Of a stretch of 64,000 nucleotides of DNA, positions 43,287-51,575 are shown one piece after another; position 1 is the first letter of the stretch, and each line of letters opens with the position of its first letter. Below the pieces are notes generated by a model. The model saw only the letters and a list, made by a program, of their open reading frames with translations, ran no database searches and had not been told where the DNA came from. The position numbers were made by a program, and so were the translations under genes. Source of the DNA: Rhodospirillales bacterium (lineage in GTDB: Bacteria; Pseudomonadota; Alphaproteobacteria; Reyranellales; Reyranellaceae); NCBI GenBank assembly GCA_016699855.1, contig CP064988.1, forward strand, positions 4,306,501 to 4,370,500. The letters run 5' to 3'.

Positions 43287-43982
43287 CTACGAGATCAGCG
43301 GCAGGGCCTTGACGTCGTAGGCGTAGGTCAGGCGCTTGCCGTCGCGCGGATCGAGCAGCTCCATCTCGAAGCGCGTGCCCGGCCGGATGCCGCCGATGGC
43401 GCCGACCGTGCCGCCGAACATCACCGTGCCGGGCGGCAGCGTCGCGCCCTCCATGCCCTCGCGCTCGAGGAACAGCTTCGCCAGGCCCTCGGGGCGCCGC
43501 AGCGTCGCCAGCGTGCCCTCCTGGTAGAGCTTGCGCACGCCGCCGAAGGTCTGCCACGAGCGCAGCTCCAGCGAATCGTAGCGGTCGGCGACGTCGTCGA
43601 ACCGCCACAACGCGCGGCCGATCGCCTTGGGGCACATCTGCTTCGACAGCGACACCGAATAGGACTCGGCCTTGCGGTCGGTGTGGTCGGAACCGACGGT
43701 CAGCCACAGCCCGTCCGGCAGCGATACGACCACCGGCTCGACCTCGCCGGAGGTGTCGTCGCCGACGACCTCGACGACGCCCTCCTGCGTCAGGTTCTGC
43801 GCCGAGGCCCTGTAGAACAGCGGCACCGACGACGGCGGCGGCACGCCCACGGCGGCCAGCTCGTCGATGTGGTGCTGGAGCGAGCCCTCGTCGCGAGCCG
43901 TCCAGCCGGCGATGATCAGCCGGTCGACGACCACGTCGACGCGCGAGGAGATGGCGCGGTCGAAAGCGAGGCGCGCGGTCAT
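43287..43982 (-). CDS. DUF2848-family protein
   Basis: The 231-residue product contains LTVGSDHTDRKAESYSVSLS and KQMCPKAIGRALW, a stretch I associate with DUF2848, and ends with a fumarylacetoacetase-like segment (MFGGTVGAIGGIRPGTRFEM). That end suggests a metal-dependent lyase or hydrolase of a carboxylic acid, but no reaction is known. The gene lies 19 bp downstream of the DUF1445 gene in the same direction. The pair may act on the same small acid. Confidence 0.75.
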   Translation of the reverse strand: MTARLAFDRAISSRVDVVVDRLIIAGWTARDEGSLQHHIDELAAVGVPPPSSVPLFYRASAQNLTQEGVVEVVGDDTSGEVEPVVVSLPDGLWLTVGSDHTDRKAESYSVSLSKQMCPKAIGRALWRFDDVADRYDSLELRSWQTFGGVRKLYQEGTLATLRRPEGLAKLFLEREGMEGATLPPGTVMFGGTVGAIGGIRPGTRFEMELLDPRDGKRLTYAYDVKALPLIS

Positions 43983-44001
43983 GTCGGGATGGCTCCAGGG
44001 G

Positions 44002-44814
44002 TCAGAGGATGGCGAGGCGCGCGTTGAGCAGGTCGGTGACCAGCATGTATCCGGGCGCGTGGGTGACGCAGAACTCCGGCTTCACCGTGGCGATCACCGA
44101 TTGCGGAGTGACGCCGCAGGCCCAGAACACGGGGAATTCGTCGTCGCGCACCGGCACGGCGTCGCCGTAGTCCGGCTTGCCGATGTCCTTGATGCCGATC
44201 ATCTCCGGCTTGCCGATATGCACCGGCGCGCCATGCACCGATGGAAAGCGCGAAGTGACCTGCACGGCGCGGATCGCGTCGGCAGGCTTGAAAGGGCGCA
44301 TCGAGACGACCATCGGACCGTGGAACGGGCCGGCCGGGGCGCACTGGATCGACGTCCGCCACATCGGCACGTTCGAGCCGCAGGTCTGGTGGCGCAGCTC
44401 CAGGCCGTTCTCGATCAGCGCCTCCTCGAAGCTGAACGAGCATCCCAGCGCGAACGACACCAGATCGTCGCGCCATACCGCGCGGATGTCGTCGACCTCC
44501 TCGACCAGCTCGCCGTGCCGCCAGACGCGGTAGCGCGGAATGTCGGTGCGGATGTCGAGATCGGCGCCCAGCGCCGGCAGGCGCGGATCGCCGGGCTCCG
44601 ACGCCGCCAGCAGCGGGCAGGGCTTGGGATTGAGGTGGCAGAAGCGGTGGAAGTCGGCGGCCAGCGCCGCCGGCAGGATCGCCAGATTGGCCTGCACGTA
44701 GCCCGGCGCCATGCCCGCCGTCGGCTTGCGGAAGGCGCCGCTCCGGATCCGGAGCCGGGCCGCGTGCCCCGTCTCGCGCGCCGCCGCGCCGAGGCCGGTC
44801 ATCGTGGTGTCCAT
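44002..44814 (-). CDS. DUF1445 putative hydro-lyase
   Basis: The 270-residue protein starts best at 44814 because AGGAG lies six bases upstream; an ATG at 44844 is also open. It matches the DUF1445 family (LRIRSGAFRKPTAGMAPGYV, FALGCSFSFEEALIENGL, TSIQCAPAGPFHGPMVVSMR, FWACGVTPQSVIA, HAPGYMLVTDL). Relatives include a mitochondrial D-glutamate cyclase, and others are annotated as hydro-lyases. The Cys and His residues in these motifs fit a catalytic role. It precedes DUF2848 and follows an SDR gene; the three are in one direction and may form a small operon. Confidence 0.8.
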   Translation of the reverse strand: MDTTMTGLGAAARETGHAARLRIRSGAFRKPTAGMAPGYVQANLAILPAALAADFHRFCHLNPKPCPLLAASEPGDPRLPALGADLDIRTDIPRYRVWRHGELVEEVDDIRAVWRDDLVSFALGCSFSFEEALIENGLELRHQTCGSNVPMWRTSIQCAPAGPFHGPMVVSMRPFKPADAIRAVQVTSRFPSVHGAPVHIGKPEMIGIKDIGKPDYGDAVPVRDDEFPVFWACGVTPQSVIATVKPEFCVTHAPGYMLVTDLLNARLAIL

Positions 44815-44897
44815 CGGAAGCTCCTGTACGAGAAGATGACCCATCGTGGCACCCTTCCGCGGCGGCGCAAGCGAAATGCCGCCGCGACGATGGCCGC

Positions 44898-45713
44898 TCA
44901 GCCGACGTGGTCGACCGCGCCGCCGTCGATGCGCACGTTCTGGCCGTTGACGAAGCCCGCCCGCGGGCTGGCGAGGAACGCCACCAGATCGCCGACCTCG
45001 TCGACCGTGGCGATGCGGCCCACAGGGTTGGGCATGTCGCTGGCCGCCAGCCGCTTGAGCAGCCCCGCCGGATCGGCCTCGGCGGCCTCCGGCCACTGCT
45101 CCCGGGCGCCGCGTTTGCGCGCCATGTCGATCACCTCGGCGGTGGCGATCAGGCCGGGACTCACGAGGTTGACGGTGACGCCGGAGCCCGACAGGTCCTT
45201 GGCGAGGCCGACGGTCATCACCGGCAGCGCGCCCTTGGCGGCGTAGTAGTGCGGCATGCGGGCGTTGGGCCGCGTGCTGCCGATGGTGCCGACGAGGATC
45301 ACCCGTCCGAAGCCCTTGGCGCGCATCGCCGGCGTCAGCGCCCGGATCAGGCGCACCGCCGACAGCACGTTCTTCTCGTAGACGCCCAGCCAGGCGGCGT
45401 CGTCGGCGTCGGCCCAGAGTTTGCGGTCGGCGACGCCGTAGTTGGCGACGAGGATGTCGACGTGGCGGCGCGCCTCGACCAGCCGGGCGATGGCCGCGTT
45501 GGCGCCGTCGGCGGTGGCGACGTCGCCGGCCGCCACGCTGGCCTCGCCGCCGGCCGCGCGGATGGCGCCGACGGTTCCCTCGGCCGCCGCCTCGGTCGGT
45601 CCGTTGACCACGACGTGCGCGCCCTCGCGCGCCAGCGCCCGGGCGATGCCGGCGCCGGTGCCGCGGTGGGCGCCGCTGACCAGTGCCACGCGGCCCTTCA
45701 GTTCGAGATCCAT
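44898..45713 (-). CDS. short-chain dehydrogenase/reductase
   Basis: The 271-residue SDR has SGAHRGTGAG, LVANYG (in place of NNAG), the triad Ser in LVGTIGSTR and YYAAKGA with Tyr and Lys, then FVNGQNVRIDGG. It is full length, starting with MDLELKGRVALVSG. Substrate is unknown. The DUF1445 gene lies 83 bases downstream in the same direction. The NNAG to ANYG change is tolerated in several SDRs. Confidence 0.88.
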   Translation of the reverse strand: MDLELKGRVALVSGAHRGTGAGIARALAREGAHVVVNGPTEAAAEGTVGAIRAAGGEASVAAGDVATADGANAAIARLVEARRHVDILVANYGVADRKLWADADDAAWLGVYEKNVLSAVRLIRALTPAMRAKGFGRVILVGTIGSTRPNARMPHYYAAKGALPVMTVGLAKDLSGSGVTVNLVSPGLIATAEVIDMARKRGAREQWPEAAEADPAGLLKRLAASDMPNPVGRIATVDEVGDLVAFLASPRAGFVNGQNVRIDGGAVDHVG

Positions 45714-45781
45714 CGGCCCCTCCCCACGTCCTCGCGCGACGATAGCACGGGGTCGGAACGCCGCCAGCCGCGCGCCGGCGT

Positions 45782-46651
45782 TCAGGACGGCGGCGCCGCG
45801 CCGTCGGGTCGACGCAGGAATGCCAGCGTGTCGGCGAGCGTCGGCGCGCGCTCGCGGAACGCGGCGGAGAACGCCGTGACGACACCGATATGCCCGACAT
45901 CGCGGTAGAGGCGGGTCTCGGCGACGTTGCCGGCGGCACGCCACGCCGCCGCGAGGTTCACCGTGTTGCGCGGCAGCACCGTGGTATCGGCATCGCCGTG
46001 CAGCAACAGCGCCGGCGGTAATCCGGGCGTCACGAAGTTTATCGGCTGGGTGTCGGCGGGCGCGGCGCCCGCAAATATCGCCCGTAGACGCTCGGTCCCG
46101 AACGGCAGGAAATCGTAGGGACCGGCGATTCCGACCACGCCGCGGATCGCCGCCCGGTCGATGCCGGCCCGCGCGAGGTACGGCGTACCCGCCGCCAGCA
46201 TCAACGCGGTGTGCGCGCCGGCGGAATGGCCGGCGAGGACGATCCGCGCGGGATCGCCGCCATGGATGGCGATATTCGCGCGGATCCACGCCACGGCAGC
46301 GGCGCCATCCTCGACGAAGGCAGGGAACCGGACCTCCGGCCACAGCCTGTAGTCGGGTACCACGACGAGGTAGCCGGAGTCGGCCAGAGCCTGCGCGACG
46401 AAGAGATAGTCGCCCCTTCCGCCGGAATTCCAACCGCCACCGTAGAAGAAGCAGACGACCGTGCGCGACGCGTCCGGCCGCGTCGGCTCGTAGACGTCGA
46501 GCCGCCGGCGCGGATCGTCACCGTAGGCGATGTCGGCGACCAGCCGGTAGCCGCGTCGCGGCACCGTGGCGTTGAGCAGGTCGGCCGGGCCGCAGCCCGC
46601 GAGCGCGGCGGACGCGGGCAGAAGCGAGAGCAGGCGCCGGCGCGGGATCAT
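45782..46651 (-). CDS. putative lipoprotein alpha/beta-hydrolase (carboxylesterase-like)
   Basis: The 289-residue protein starts with a Tat-like/lipoprotein signal: MIPRRRLLSLLPASAALAGC, with the lipobox LAGC giving Cys20 as the lipidated residue. The hydrolase core has FFYGGGWNSGG (oxyanion), GHSAGAH (Ser nucleophile), LHGDADTTVLP (acid) and RDVGHIG (His). This resembles esterases of the BD-FAE/HSL-like group. It would act in the periplasm anchored to the membrane. The oxidase gene 46736-47843 upstream on the minus strand is close enough to share transcription. Confidence 0.85.
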   Translation of the reverse strand: MIPRRRLLSLLPASAALAGCGPADLLNATVPRRGYRLVADIAYGDDPRRRLDVYEPTRPDASRTVVCFFYGGGWNSGGRGDYLFVAQALADSGYLVVVPDYRLWPEVRFPAFVEDGAAAVAWIRANIAIHGGDPARIVLAGHSAGAHTALMLAAGTPYLARAGIDRAAIRGVVGIAGPYDFLPFGTERLRAIFAGAAPADTQPINFVTPGLPPALLLHGDADTTVLPRNTVNLAAAWRAAGNVAETRLYRDVGHIGVVTAFSAAFRERAPTLADTLAFLRRPDGAAPPS

Positions 46652-46735
46652 GGTTCCTCCTCCCGCGCGACGCGCCGGTTGGAGGAGATACGATCCGGCC
46701 CGGTGCCGGGATGCGTCCCGGCGCCGGGCGGGCGA

Positions 46736-47843
46736 TCACGAGCGCGTCATGTCCAGGATGTGATCGGCGATGGCGAGCGACGCCGTCAGCCCCGGCGATT
46801 CGATCCCGAACAGATGGATCAGACCGGGGATGCCGTGGGTCTCCGGGCCGTGGAAGGTGAAATCCTGCGCCGGCGCGCCCTGCGGCACGATCTTCGGCCG
46901 GATGCCGGAATACGCCGGGGTGATCGCGCCGTCCTTCAGGTCCGGCCAATATTTGCGGACGGCGGCGTAGAACTTGTCGGCGCGGGCCGGATCGACGGTG
47001 TAGTCGATGCGGTCGATCCACTCGACGTCGGGCCCGAAGCGCGCCTGGCCGCCGAGATCGACGGTGATGTGCACGCCCAGACCGCCCGGCACCGGCACGG
47101 GATAGATCAGGCGCGAGAACGGCGATCTGCCGGCCAGCCCGAAATAGTTGCCCTTGGCGTAGTAGGCGGCGGGCAGCGAGTTGTAGCGCGCGCCCTCGAT
47201 GCGGCGCGCGAGGTCCGGCGCGTGCAGCCCGGCGCTGGTGACAAGCAGCCGGCAGCGCAGGGTCATCGGCTCGGCGCCGCCGACATCGATCTCGACGCCG
47301 CCGTCGACCACGCGGCCGCGCTCGACCGGGCTGTGGAAGGCGAACATCGCGCCGGCATCCTCGGCGTCGCCCTGCAGCGCCAGCATGAAGCGGTGGCTGT
47401 CGACGATGCCGGTGGTCGGCGACAGCAGCGCGCCGGTGCAACGCAGGTTGGGCTCCAGCGCGACGGCCTCCGCGGCGCTCAGCACGCGCATCCCCTCGAC
47501 GCCGTTCGCCTCGGCGCGGGCCTGGATCGAGGCCAGCGTGTCGCGCTCGGCCTCGTCGGTGGCGACGATCAGTTTTCCGCAATTGACGTAGGGCACGCCG
47601 TGCTCGTCGCAGTACCGGTACAGCAGGCGCCGCCCGGCGACGCAGAAGCGCGCCATGTTGCCGCCCTTGGGGTAGTAGATGCCGGCGTGCACCACCTCGC
47701 TGTTGCGCGACGAGGTCTCGGTGCCGATCGCCTCGGCGGCGTCGACCACGATGACCTCGCGGCCGGACATCGCCAGCGCGCGCGACGGCGATGCCGACGA
47801 CCCCGGCGCCGACCACGACGCAATCCACGCTTTCGACTGGCAT
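46736..47843 (-). pseudogene. L-2-hydroxyglutarate oxidase-like FAD enzyme, frameshifted near codon 23
   Basis: The first frame from the ATG at 47843 gives VDCVVVGAGVVGIAVARA, the FAD-binding GxGxxG. It then runs out of register. A second frame resumes with LAMSGREVIVVDAAEAIG, TETSSRNSEVVHAGIYYPKG and continues to PGLIHLFGIESPGLTASLA, the LhgO pattern. The change is in a GCGCGCGCG tract at about 47776-47784, as if two bases were lost (or one gained). Total length is 1,108 bases, one more than a multiple of three. LhgO-type enzymes oxidise (S)-2-hydroxyglutarate to 2-oxoglutarate at the membrane. The gene is disrupted, or the tract was misread. Confidence 0.8.
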
Positions 47844-47984
47844 GGCGCCGTGATAGCCGACGCGTCGAATCCTGTCATCCGCCGAGACGCCGCCGGCGCG
47901 CGCTTCCGCGTTGCCGGCCGCGGCGGGCGCGACTAGGTTGCGGCCGGTCGGCCGCCGGCGGCGCGGGCGGCGGAAGGACGGGTG

Positions 47985-48812
47985 ATGCGGTCCACGACGG
48001 CGGCTTCCAAGGGCGTGGGAGGGGCGACGCGCGCGCTCCGGCGCGGCGCGCTGGTGACTGGCGCCGGGCAGCGGATCGGCCGCGCCTTCGCGCTGGCGCT
48101 GGCCGCCGACGGCTGGTTCGTGTTCGTGCACCACAACGCCTCCGCGAAGGAGGCGGCGCGCACCGTGCTGGACATACGCGCCGCCGGCGGCGCGGCGCGC
48201 GCCGTCCGGGCCGATCTGGCCTCGGCGGCGCAGGCCGAGGCGCTGGTCGGCGTCTGCAAGGCGCGCGGCGTCGTGCTGGAGTGCCTCGTCAACAACGCCT
48301 CGCTGTTCGCCTACGACGCCGCGCCGCGCGCGACGCCGGCCTCGTTCGACCGCCACATGGCGGTCAACCTGCGCGCGCCGTTGCTGCTGTCGCAGGCCTT
48401 CGCGCGCCGGCTGCCGGAGGGCCGCCGCGGCGTCATCGTCAACGTGCTGGATCAGAAGCTGCGGAACCTGAACCCGGACTTCCTGACCTACACGCTGAGC
48501 AAGATCGGGCTGGAGGGGCTGACGACCCTGCTGGCGCAGGCCTTCGCGCCCGACATCCGCGTCGCCGGCATCGCGCCGGGGCTGACCTTGCGCAGCGGCA
48601 AGCAGACCGACGAGCGCTTCGCCGCCCAGCACACCGCCAATCCGCTGGGCGTCGGCGTCGCCACGGACCATCTCGTGGCGGCGCTGCGCTTCATCCTGGC
48701 GACGCCGAGCTACACCGGCGACACGCTGGTGGTCGACAGCGGCGAGCATCTGACGGCGCGGCCGCGCGACATCGCCTTCGACCGCCGCGCGGGGAAGGGA
48801 GCGGCGCCATGA
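47985..48812 (+). CDS. FolM/pteridine reductase-like SDR
   Basis: The 275-residue SDR (ATG 47985; GTG 47982 is also possible, with GGAAGGA upstream) has VTGAGQRIGRA with an Arg-type NADPH site, NNASLF, NVLDQKLRNLNPDF and YTLSKIG with Tyr and Lys. The segment matches FolM-type dihydromonapterin reductases or pteridine reductases. The overlap with the next gene, a dihydroneopterin aldolase-like protein (ATGA at 48809-48812), supports a pterin role. Such a pair can supply reduced pterin cofactors for hydroxylases or folate. The assignment is by context plus motif. Confidence 0.75.
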   Translation: MRSTTAASKGVGGATRALRRGALVTGAGQRIGRAFALALAADGWFVFVHHNASAKEAARTVLDIRAAGGAARAVRADLASAAQAEALVGVCKARGVVLECLVNNASLFAYDAAPRATPASFDRHMAVNLRAPLLLSQAFARRLPEGRRGVIVNVLDQKLRNLNPDFLTYTLSKIGLEGLTTLLAQAFAPDIRVAGIAPGLTLRSGKQTDERFAAQHTANPLGVGVATDHLVAALRFILATPSYTGDTLVVDSGEHLTARPRDIAFDRRAGKGAAP

Positions 48813-49174
48813 CCGCCGACACGAGGCGCCTGTTCCTGCGCGACTACCGCGTCATGACCAATATCGGGATCCACGAGTTCGAGAAGGCCGGGCCGCAGGC
48901 GCTGCTGATCAACGTCGACCTCGAGCTGCGGCCGCACGCCGGCGCGCTCGACGACGACATCGCCAACGTGCTCGACTACGACGCGCTGCGGGCCGAGATC
49001 GGGACACTGGCGCGGTCGCGCCACTTCAATCTGCAGGAGACGCTGGTGCACGAGATCCTCGACATCTGCATGGGCCGGCCCCAGGTGGTCCGCGCGCGGG
49101 TGTCGAGCGAGAAGCCCGACGTCTACCCGGACTGCGCCGCCGTCGGTTACGAGGCGACGCGGTCGCGCGCCTGA
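48809..49174 (+). CDS. folB: dihydroneopterin aldolase-like protein (FolB fold)
   Basis: The 121-residue protein has RLFLRDYRVMTNIGIHEFEK, which matches the start of dihydroneopterin aldolase/epimerase proteins (xxxxxxGxHGxxxxE), VLDYDALRAEI and LQETLVHEILDICM. The His and Glu of the substrate site are visible in IHEFE. Its start overlaps the FolM-like stop by four bases. It may serve monapterin or folate synthesis. A second function as an epimerase is possible. The family is small and the match is by motif only. Confidence 0.8.
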   Translation: MTADTRRLFLRDYRVMTNIGIHEFEKAGPQALLINVDLELRPHAGALDDDIANVLDYDALRAEIGTLARSRHFNLQETLVHEILDICMGRPQVVRARVSSEKPDVYPDCAAVGYEATRSRA

Positions 49175-49206
49175 AACGACAACGATCGACCTGGAGGGAA
49201 CGAGAG

Positions 49207-50310
49207 ATGAAGACCCGCGCCGCCGTGTTGTTCGAGATCAACAAACCGCTGCAGGTGGTCGAGCTGGAGCTCGATCCGCCGAAGGCCGGCGAGGCGCGCG
49301 TGAAAATGAAGGCGTCGGGCGTCTGCCAGAGCGACTGGCACGTGATGAACGGCGACTGGCCGACCCCGCTGCCGATCGTGCCCGGCCACGAGGCCGCCGG
49401 CATCGTCGACGAAGTCGGCCCCGGCGTCGAGGGCGTGAAGGCCGGCGACCACGTGGTGTTCTCGTTCCGGCCGCATTGCGGACGGTGCCGCTACTGCACG
49501 GCCGGCCGCACGGTGCTGTGCGTCGGCCGCCTGAACTCGCCCGGCGCAGGATTGCTCGACGGCACGCTGCGGCTGAGCCACGGCGGCACGGGCGTCAACC
49601 AGATGGCGCGCATCGGCACCTTCTCGGAGCACGTCGTGGTGCCGGCGGAGATGCTGGTCCCGATCCGCAAGGACATGCCGTGGCCGCAGGCGGCGCTGGT
49701 GGGCTGCTGCGTCGCCACCGGCGTGGGCGCGGTCACGCGCCACGCCAAGGTCGAGGCCGGCGCGACCGTGCTCGTGATCGGCTGCGGCGGCGTCGGCCTC
49801 AACGCGGTGCAGGGCGCGATGCTGTCGGGCGCGGGCCGGATCATCGCCTGCGACCTGCTCGACAACAAGCTGGAGATGGCGCGGACGTTCGGCGCCACCG
49901 ACACCGTCAACAGCGCGAAGGAGAACGCCGTCGAGCGGGTCAAGCAGCTCACCGGCGGGCTCGGCGTCGACTACGCCTTCGACGCCGTCAGCGTCGACAA
50001 GACCCAGGCGCTGGCGTTCGACGCCCTGGCGCCGGGCGGCCACGCCGTCACGGTCGGCGTGCCCGCGGCCACGATGCGGGCGCAGTACTCGCCGCTGATG
50101 ATGGTGTTCGGCGAGAAGACCGTGTCCGGCACGTTCTACGGCTCGGTGCGCCCGAACCTCGACTTCCCGGTGCTGGTCGACCACTACATGAACCGGCGCC
50201 TCAACATCGACGGGCTCATCAGCCGGACCTACAAGCTCGACGAGATCAACGACGGCTTCCGCGCCATGATGGCGGGCGAGGTGGCGCGCGGCGTCGTGGT
50301 GTTCGCCTGA
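49207..50310 (+). CDS. zinc-containing alcohol dehydrogenase (class III-like)
   Basis: The 367-residue enzyme has GVCQSDWHV (catalytic Cys), PGHEAAGIVDEVG (His/Glu), CGRCRYCTAGRTVLC (four structural-zinc Cys) and VIGCGGVGLNAVQGAML (NAD site). It is a full zinc alcohol dehydrogenase and, with the two zinc sites, close to the class III group. The physiological alcohol is unknown. GGAGGG upstream at 49193-49198 marks the start. It leads a plus-strand run: SCP2-like protein, hydrolase, two EamA proteins. Confidence 0.9.
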   Translation: MKTRAAVLFEINKPLQVVELELDPPKAGEARVKMKASGVCQSDWHVMNGDWPTPLPIVPGHEAAGIVDEVGPGVEGVKAGDHVVFSFRPHCGRCRYCTAGRTVLCVGRLNSPGAGLLDGTLRLSHGGTGVNQMARIGTFSEHVVVPAEMLVPIRKDMPWPQAALVGCCVATGVGAVTRHAKVEAGATVLVIGCGGVGLNAVQGAMLSGAGRIIACDLLDNKLEMARTFGATDTVNSAKENAVERVKQLTGGLGVDYAFDAVSVDKTQALAFDALAPGGHAVTVGVPAATMRAQYSPLMMVFGEKTVSGTFYGSVRPNLDFPVLVDHYMNRRLNIDGLISRTYKLDEINDGFRAMMAGEVARGVVVFA

Positions 50311-50333
50311 GGCGGCATGGCGGAGGCGGGGAC

Positions 50334-50702
50334 ATGCTCGAACGACTGCCGGATCTGGTGAACGGCGACGCGCGGCTGGTGCGTCGCGGGCGGGCGCTGA
50401 CGACGCGCTTCCTCGTCGAGGCCGGCGCGCGCGCGTGGCTGGTGCACGTGCGCGAGGGGCGGATCGACAAGGTCGAGGCCGGGCCCTTCCGCATGGCGTC
50501 GTGGAGCTTCGCGCTGCGCGGCACGGAGGAGGGCTGGGAGAAGTTCTGGCGGCCGGTGCCGCCGCCCTTCTACCAGGACCTGTTCGGCCTGCTGCGCCAG
50601 CAGGAGCTGCGCTTCGAGGGCGATCTGCTGAAGCTGTGGCAGAACATGATGTACGTGAAGGGCGTGATGGGCGCGCTGCGCGGCAACCGGGGGGCGTCAT
50701 GA
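50334..50702 (+). CDS. SCP2-like small protein
   Basis: The 122-residue product starts at ATG 50334 (GGAGGCGGGG upstream). Motifs include TRFLVEAGARAWLVHVREGR, FALRGTEEGWEKFW and LLRQQELRFEGDLLKLWQNM, a pattern like the SCP2 sterol/lipid-binding fold (mixed sheet, LRFEGD). It has no signal peptide. Its stop overlaps the next hydrolase start by four bases (ATGA 50699-50702), so both are translated together. It may bind the hydrophobic substrate of that hydrolase, by inference only. Confidence 0.55.
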   Translation: MLERLPDLVNGDARLVRRGRALTTRFLVEAGARAWLVHVREGRIDKVEAGPFRMASWSFALRGTEEGWEKFWRPVPPPFYQDLFGLLRQQELRFEGDLLKLWQNMMYVKGVMGALRGNRGAS

Positions 50703-51550
50703 GCGTCGATTTCGAACCGGTCCTCGGCCGCTACCTGCGCCTGCCGTTCCAGGGCCGTGACTACCGGATCTTCGTCGAGGAGGCCGGCAGCGGCATCCCG
50801 CTGCTCTGCCTCCACACCGCCGGCTCCGATTCGCGCCAGTACCGAGCGCTGATGAACGATCCGGAGATCACCGCGAAATACCGCGTCGTCGGCTTCGACC
50901 TGCCGTGGCACGGCAAGTCCTCGCCGCCGGCCGGTTGGCACGAGGAGGAGTACAAGCTCACCCGCGATTTCTACATCGACATCATCGTCGCGGTGGCCAA
51001 GGCGCTGGAGCTCGACAAGCCGGTGGTCATGGGCTGCTCGATCGGCGGGCGCGTCGTGCTCGGTCTGGCGGCGGACCACGCCGAGGTCTTCCGCGCCATC
51101 ATCGGGCTGCAGTCGTCGGCCACGCCGAGCGCCTACTACGACATCTCGTGGCTGAACCATCCCGACGTCGACCACACCGAATCGGCGATCGGCGCGGTGT
51201 CCGGGCTGATGGCGCCGACCGGGCCGGACGAGCACCGCTGGGAGACGCTGTGGCACTACATGCAGGGCGGGCCGGGCGTGTTCTACGGCGACCTGCATTT
51301 CTACACCGTCGACGGCGACCTCAAGGACCGGCTGCACCGCATCGACACGTCGCGCTGCCCGCTCTACCTGCTGACCGGCGAGTACGACTACTCGTGCAAG
51401 CCGGAGTACACGCTGGAGGTCGCCAAGGCGGTGCCCGGCGCCAGGGTCACGATCATGAAGGGGCTCGGGCATTTCCCGATGAGCGAGAACCCGGCCCTGT
51501 TCAAGAGCTTCATCCAGCCGGTTCTCGACGAGATCGGGCGCGGCGCGTGA
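50699..51550 (+). CDS. alpha/beta hydrolase
   Basis: The 283-residue enzyme has LLCLHTAGSD, DLPWHGKSSPP, nucleophile elbow VMGCSIGGRV, acid in LLTGEYDYSC and His in LGHFPMSE. It resembles the alpha/beta-hydrolases that act on esters or acyl-CoA-like substrates. The elbow is GCSIGG instead of the common GHSMGG. It follows the SCP2-like protein with overlapping codons and precedes the EamA transporters, so the four genes look like one operon. Confidence 0.85.
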   Translation: MSVDFEPVLGRYLRLPFQGRDYRIFVEEAGSGIPLLCLHTAGSDSRQYRALMNDPEITAKYRVVGFDLPWHGKSSPPAGWHEEEYKLTRDFYIDIIVAVAKALELDKPVVMGCSIGGRVVLGLAADHAEVFRAIIGLQSSATPSAYYDISWLNHPDVDHTESAIGAVSGLMAPTGPDEHRWETLWHYMQGGPGVFYGDLHFYTVDGDLKDRLHRIDTSRCPLYLLTGEYDYSCKPEYTLEVAKAVPGARVTIMKGLGHFPMSENPALFKSFIQPVLDEIGRGA

Positions 51551-51575
51551 GCCGCCGGGCGCCACGCGGAGCGGC

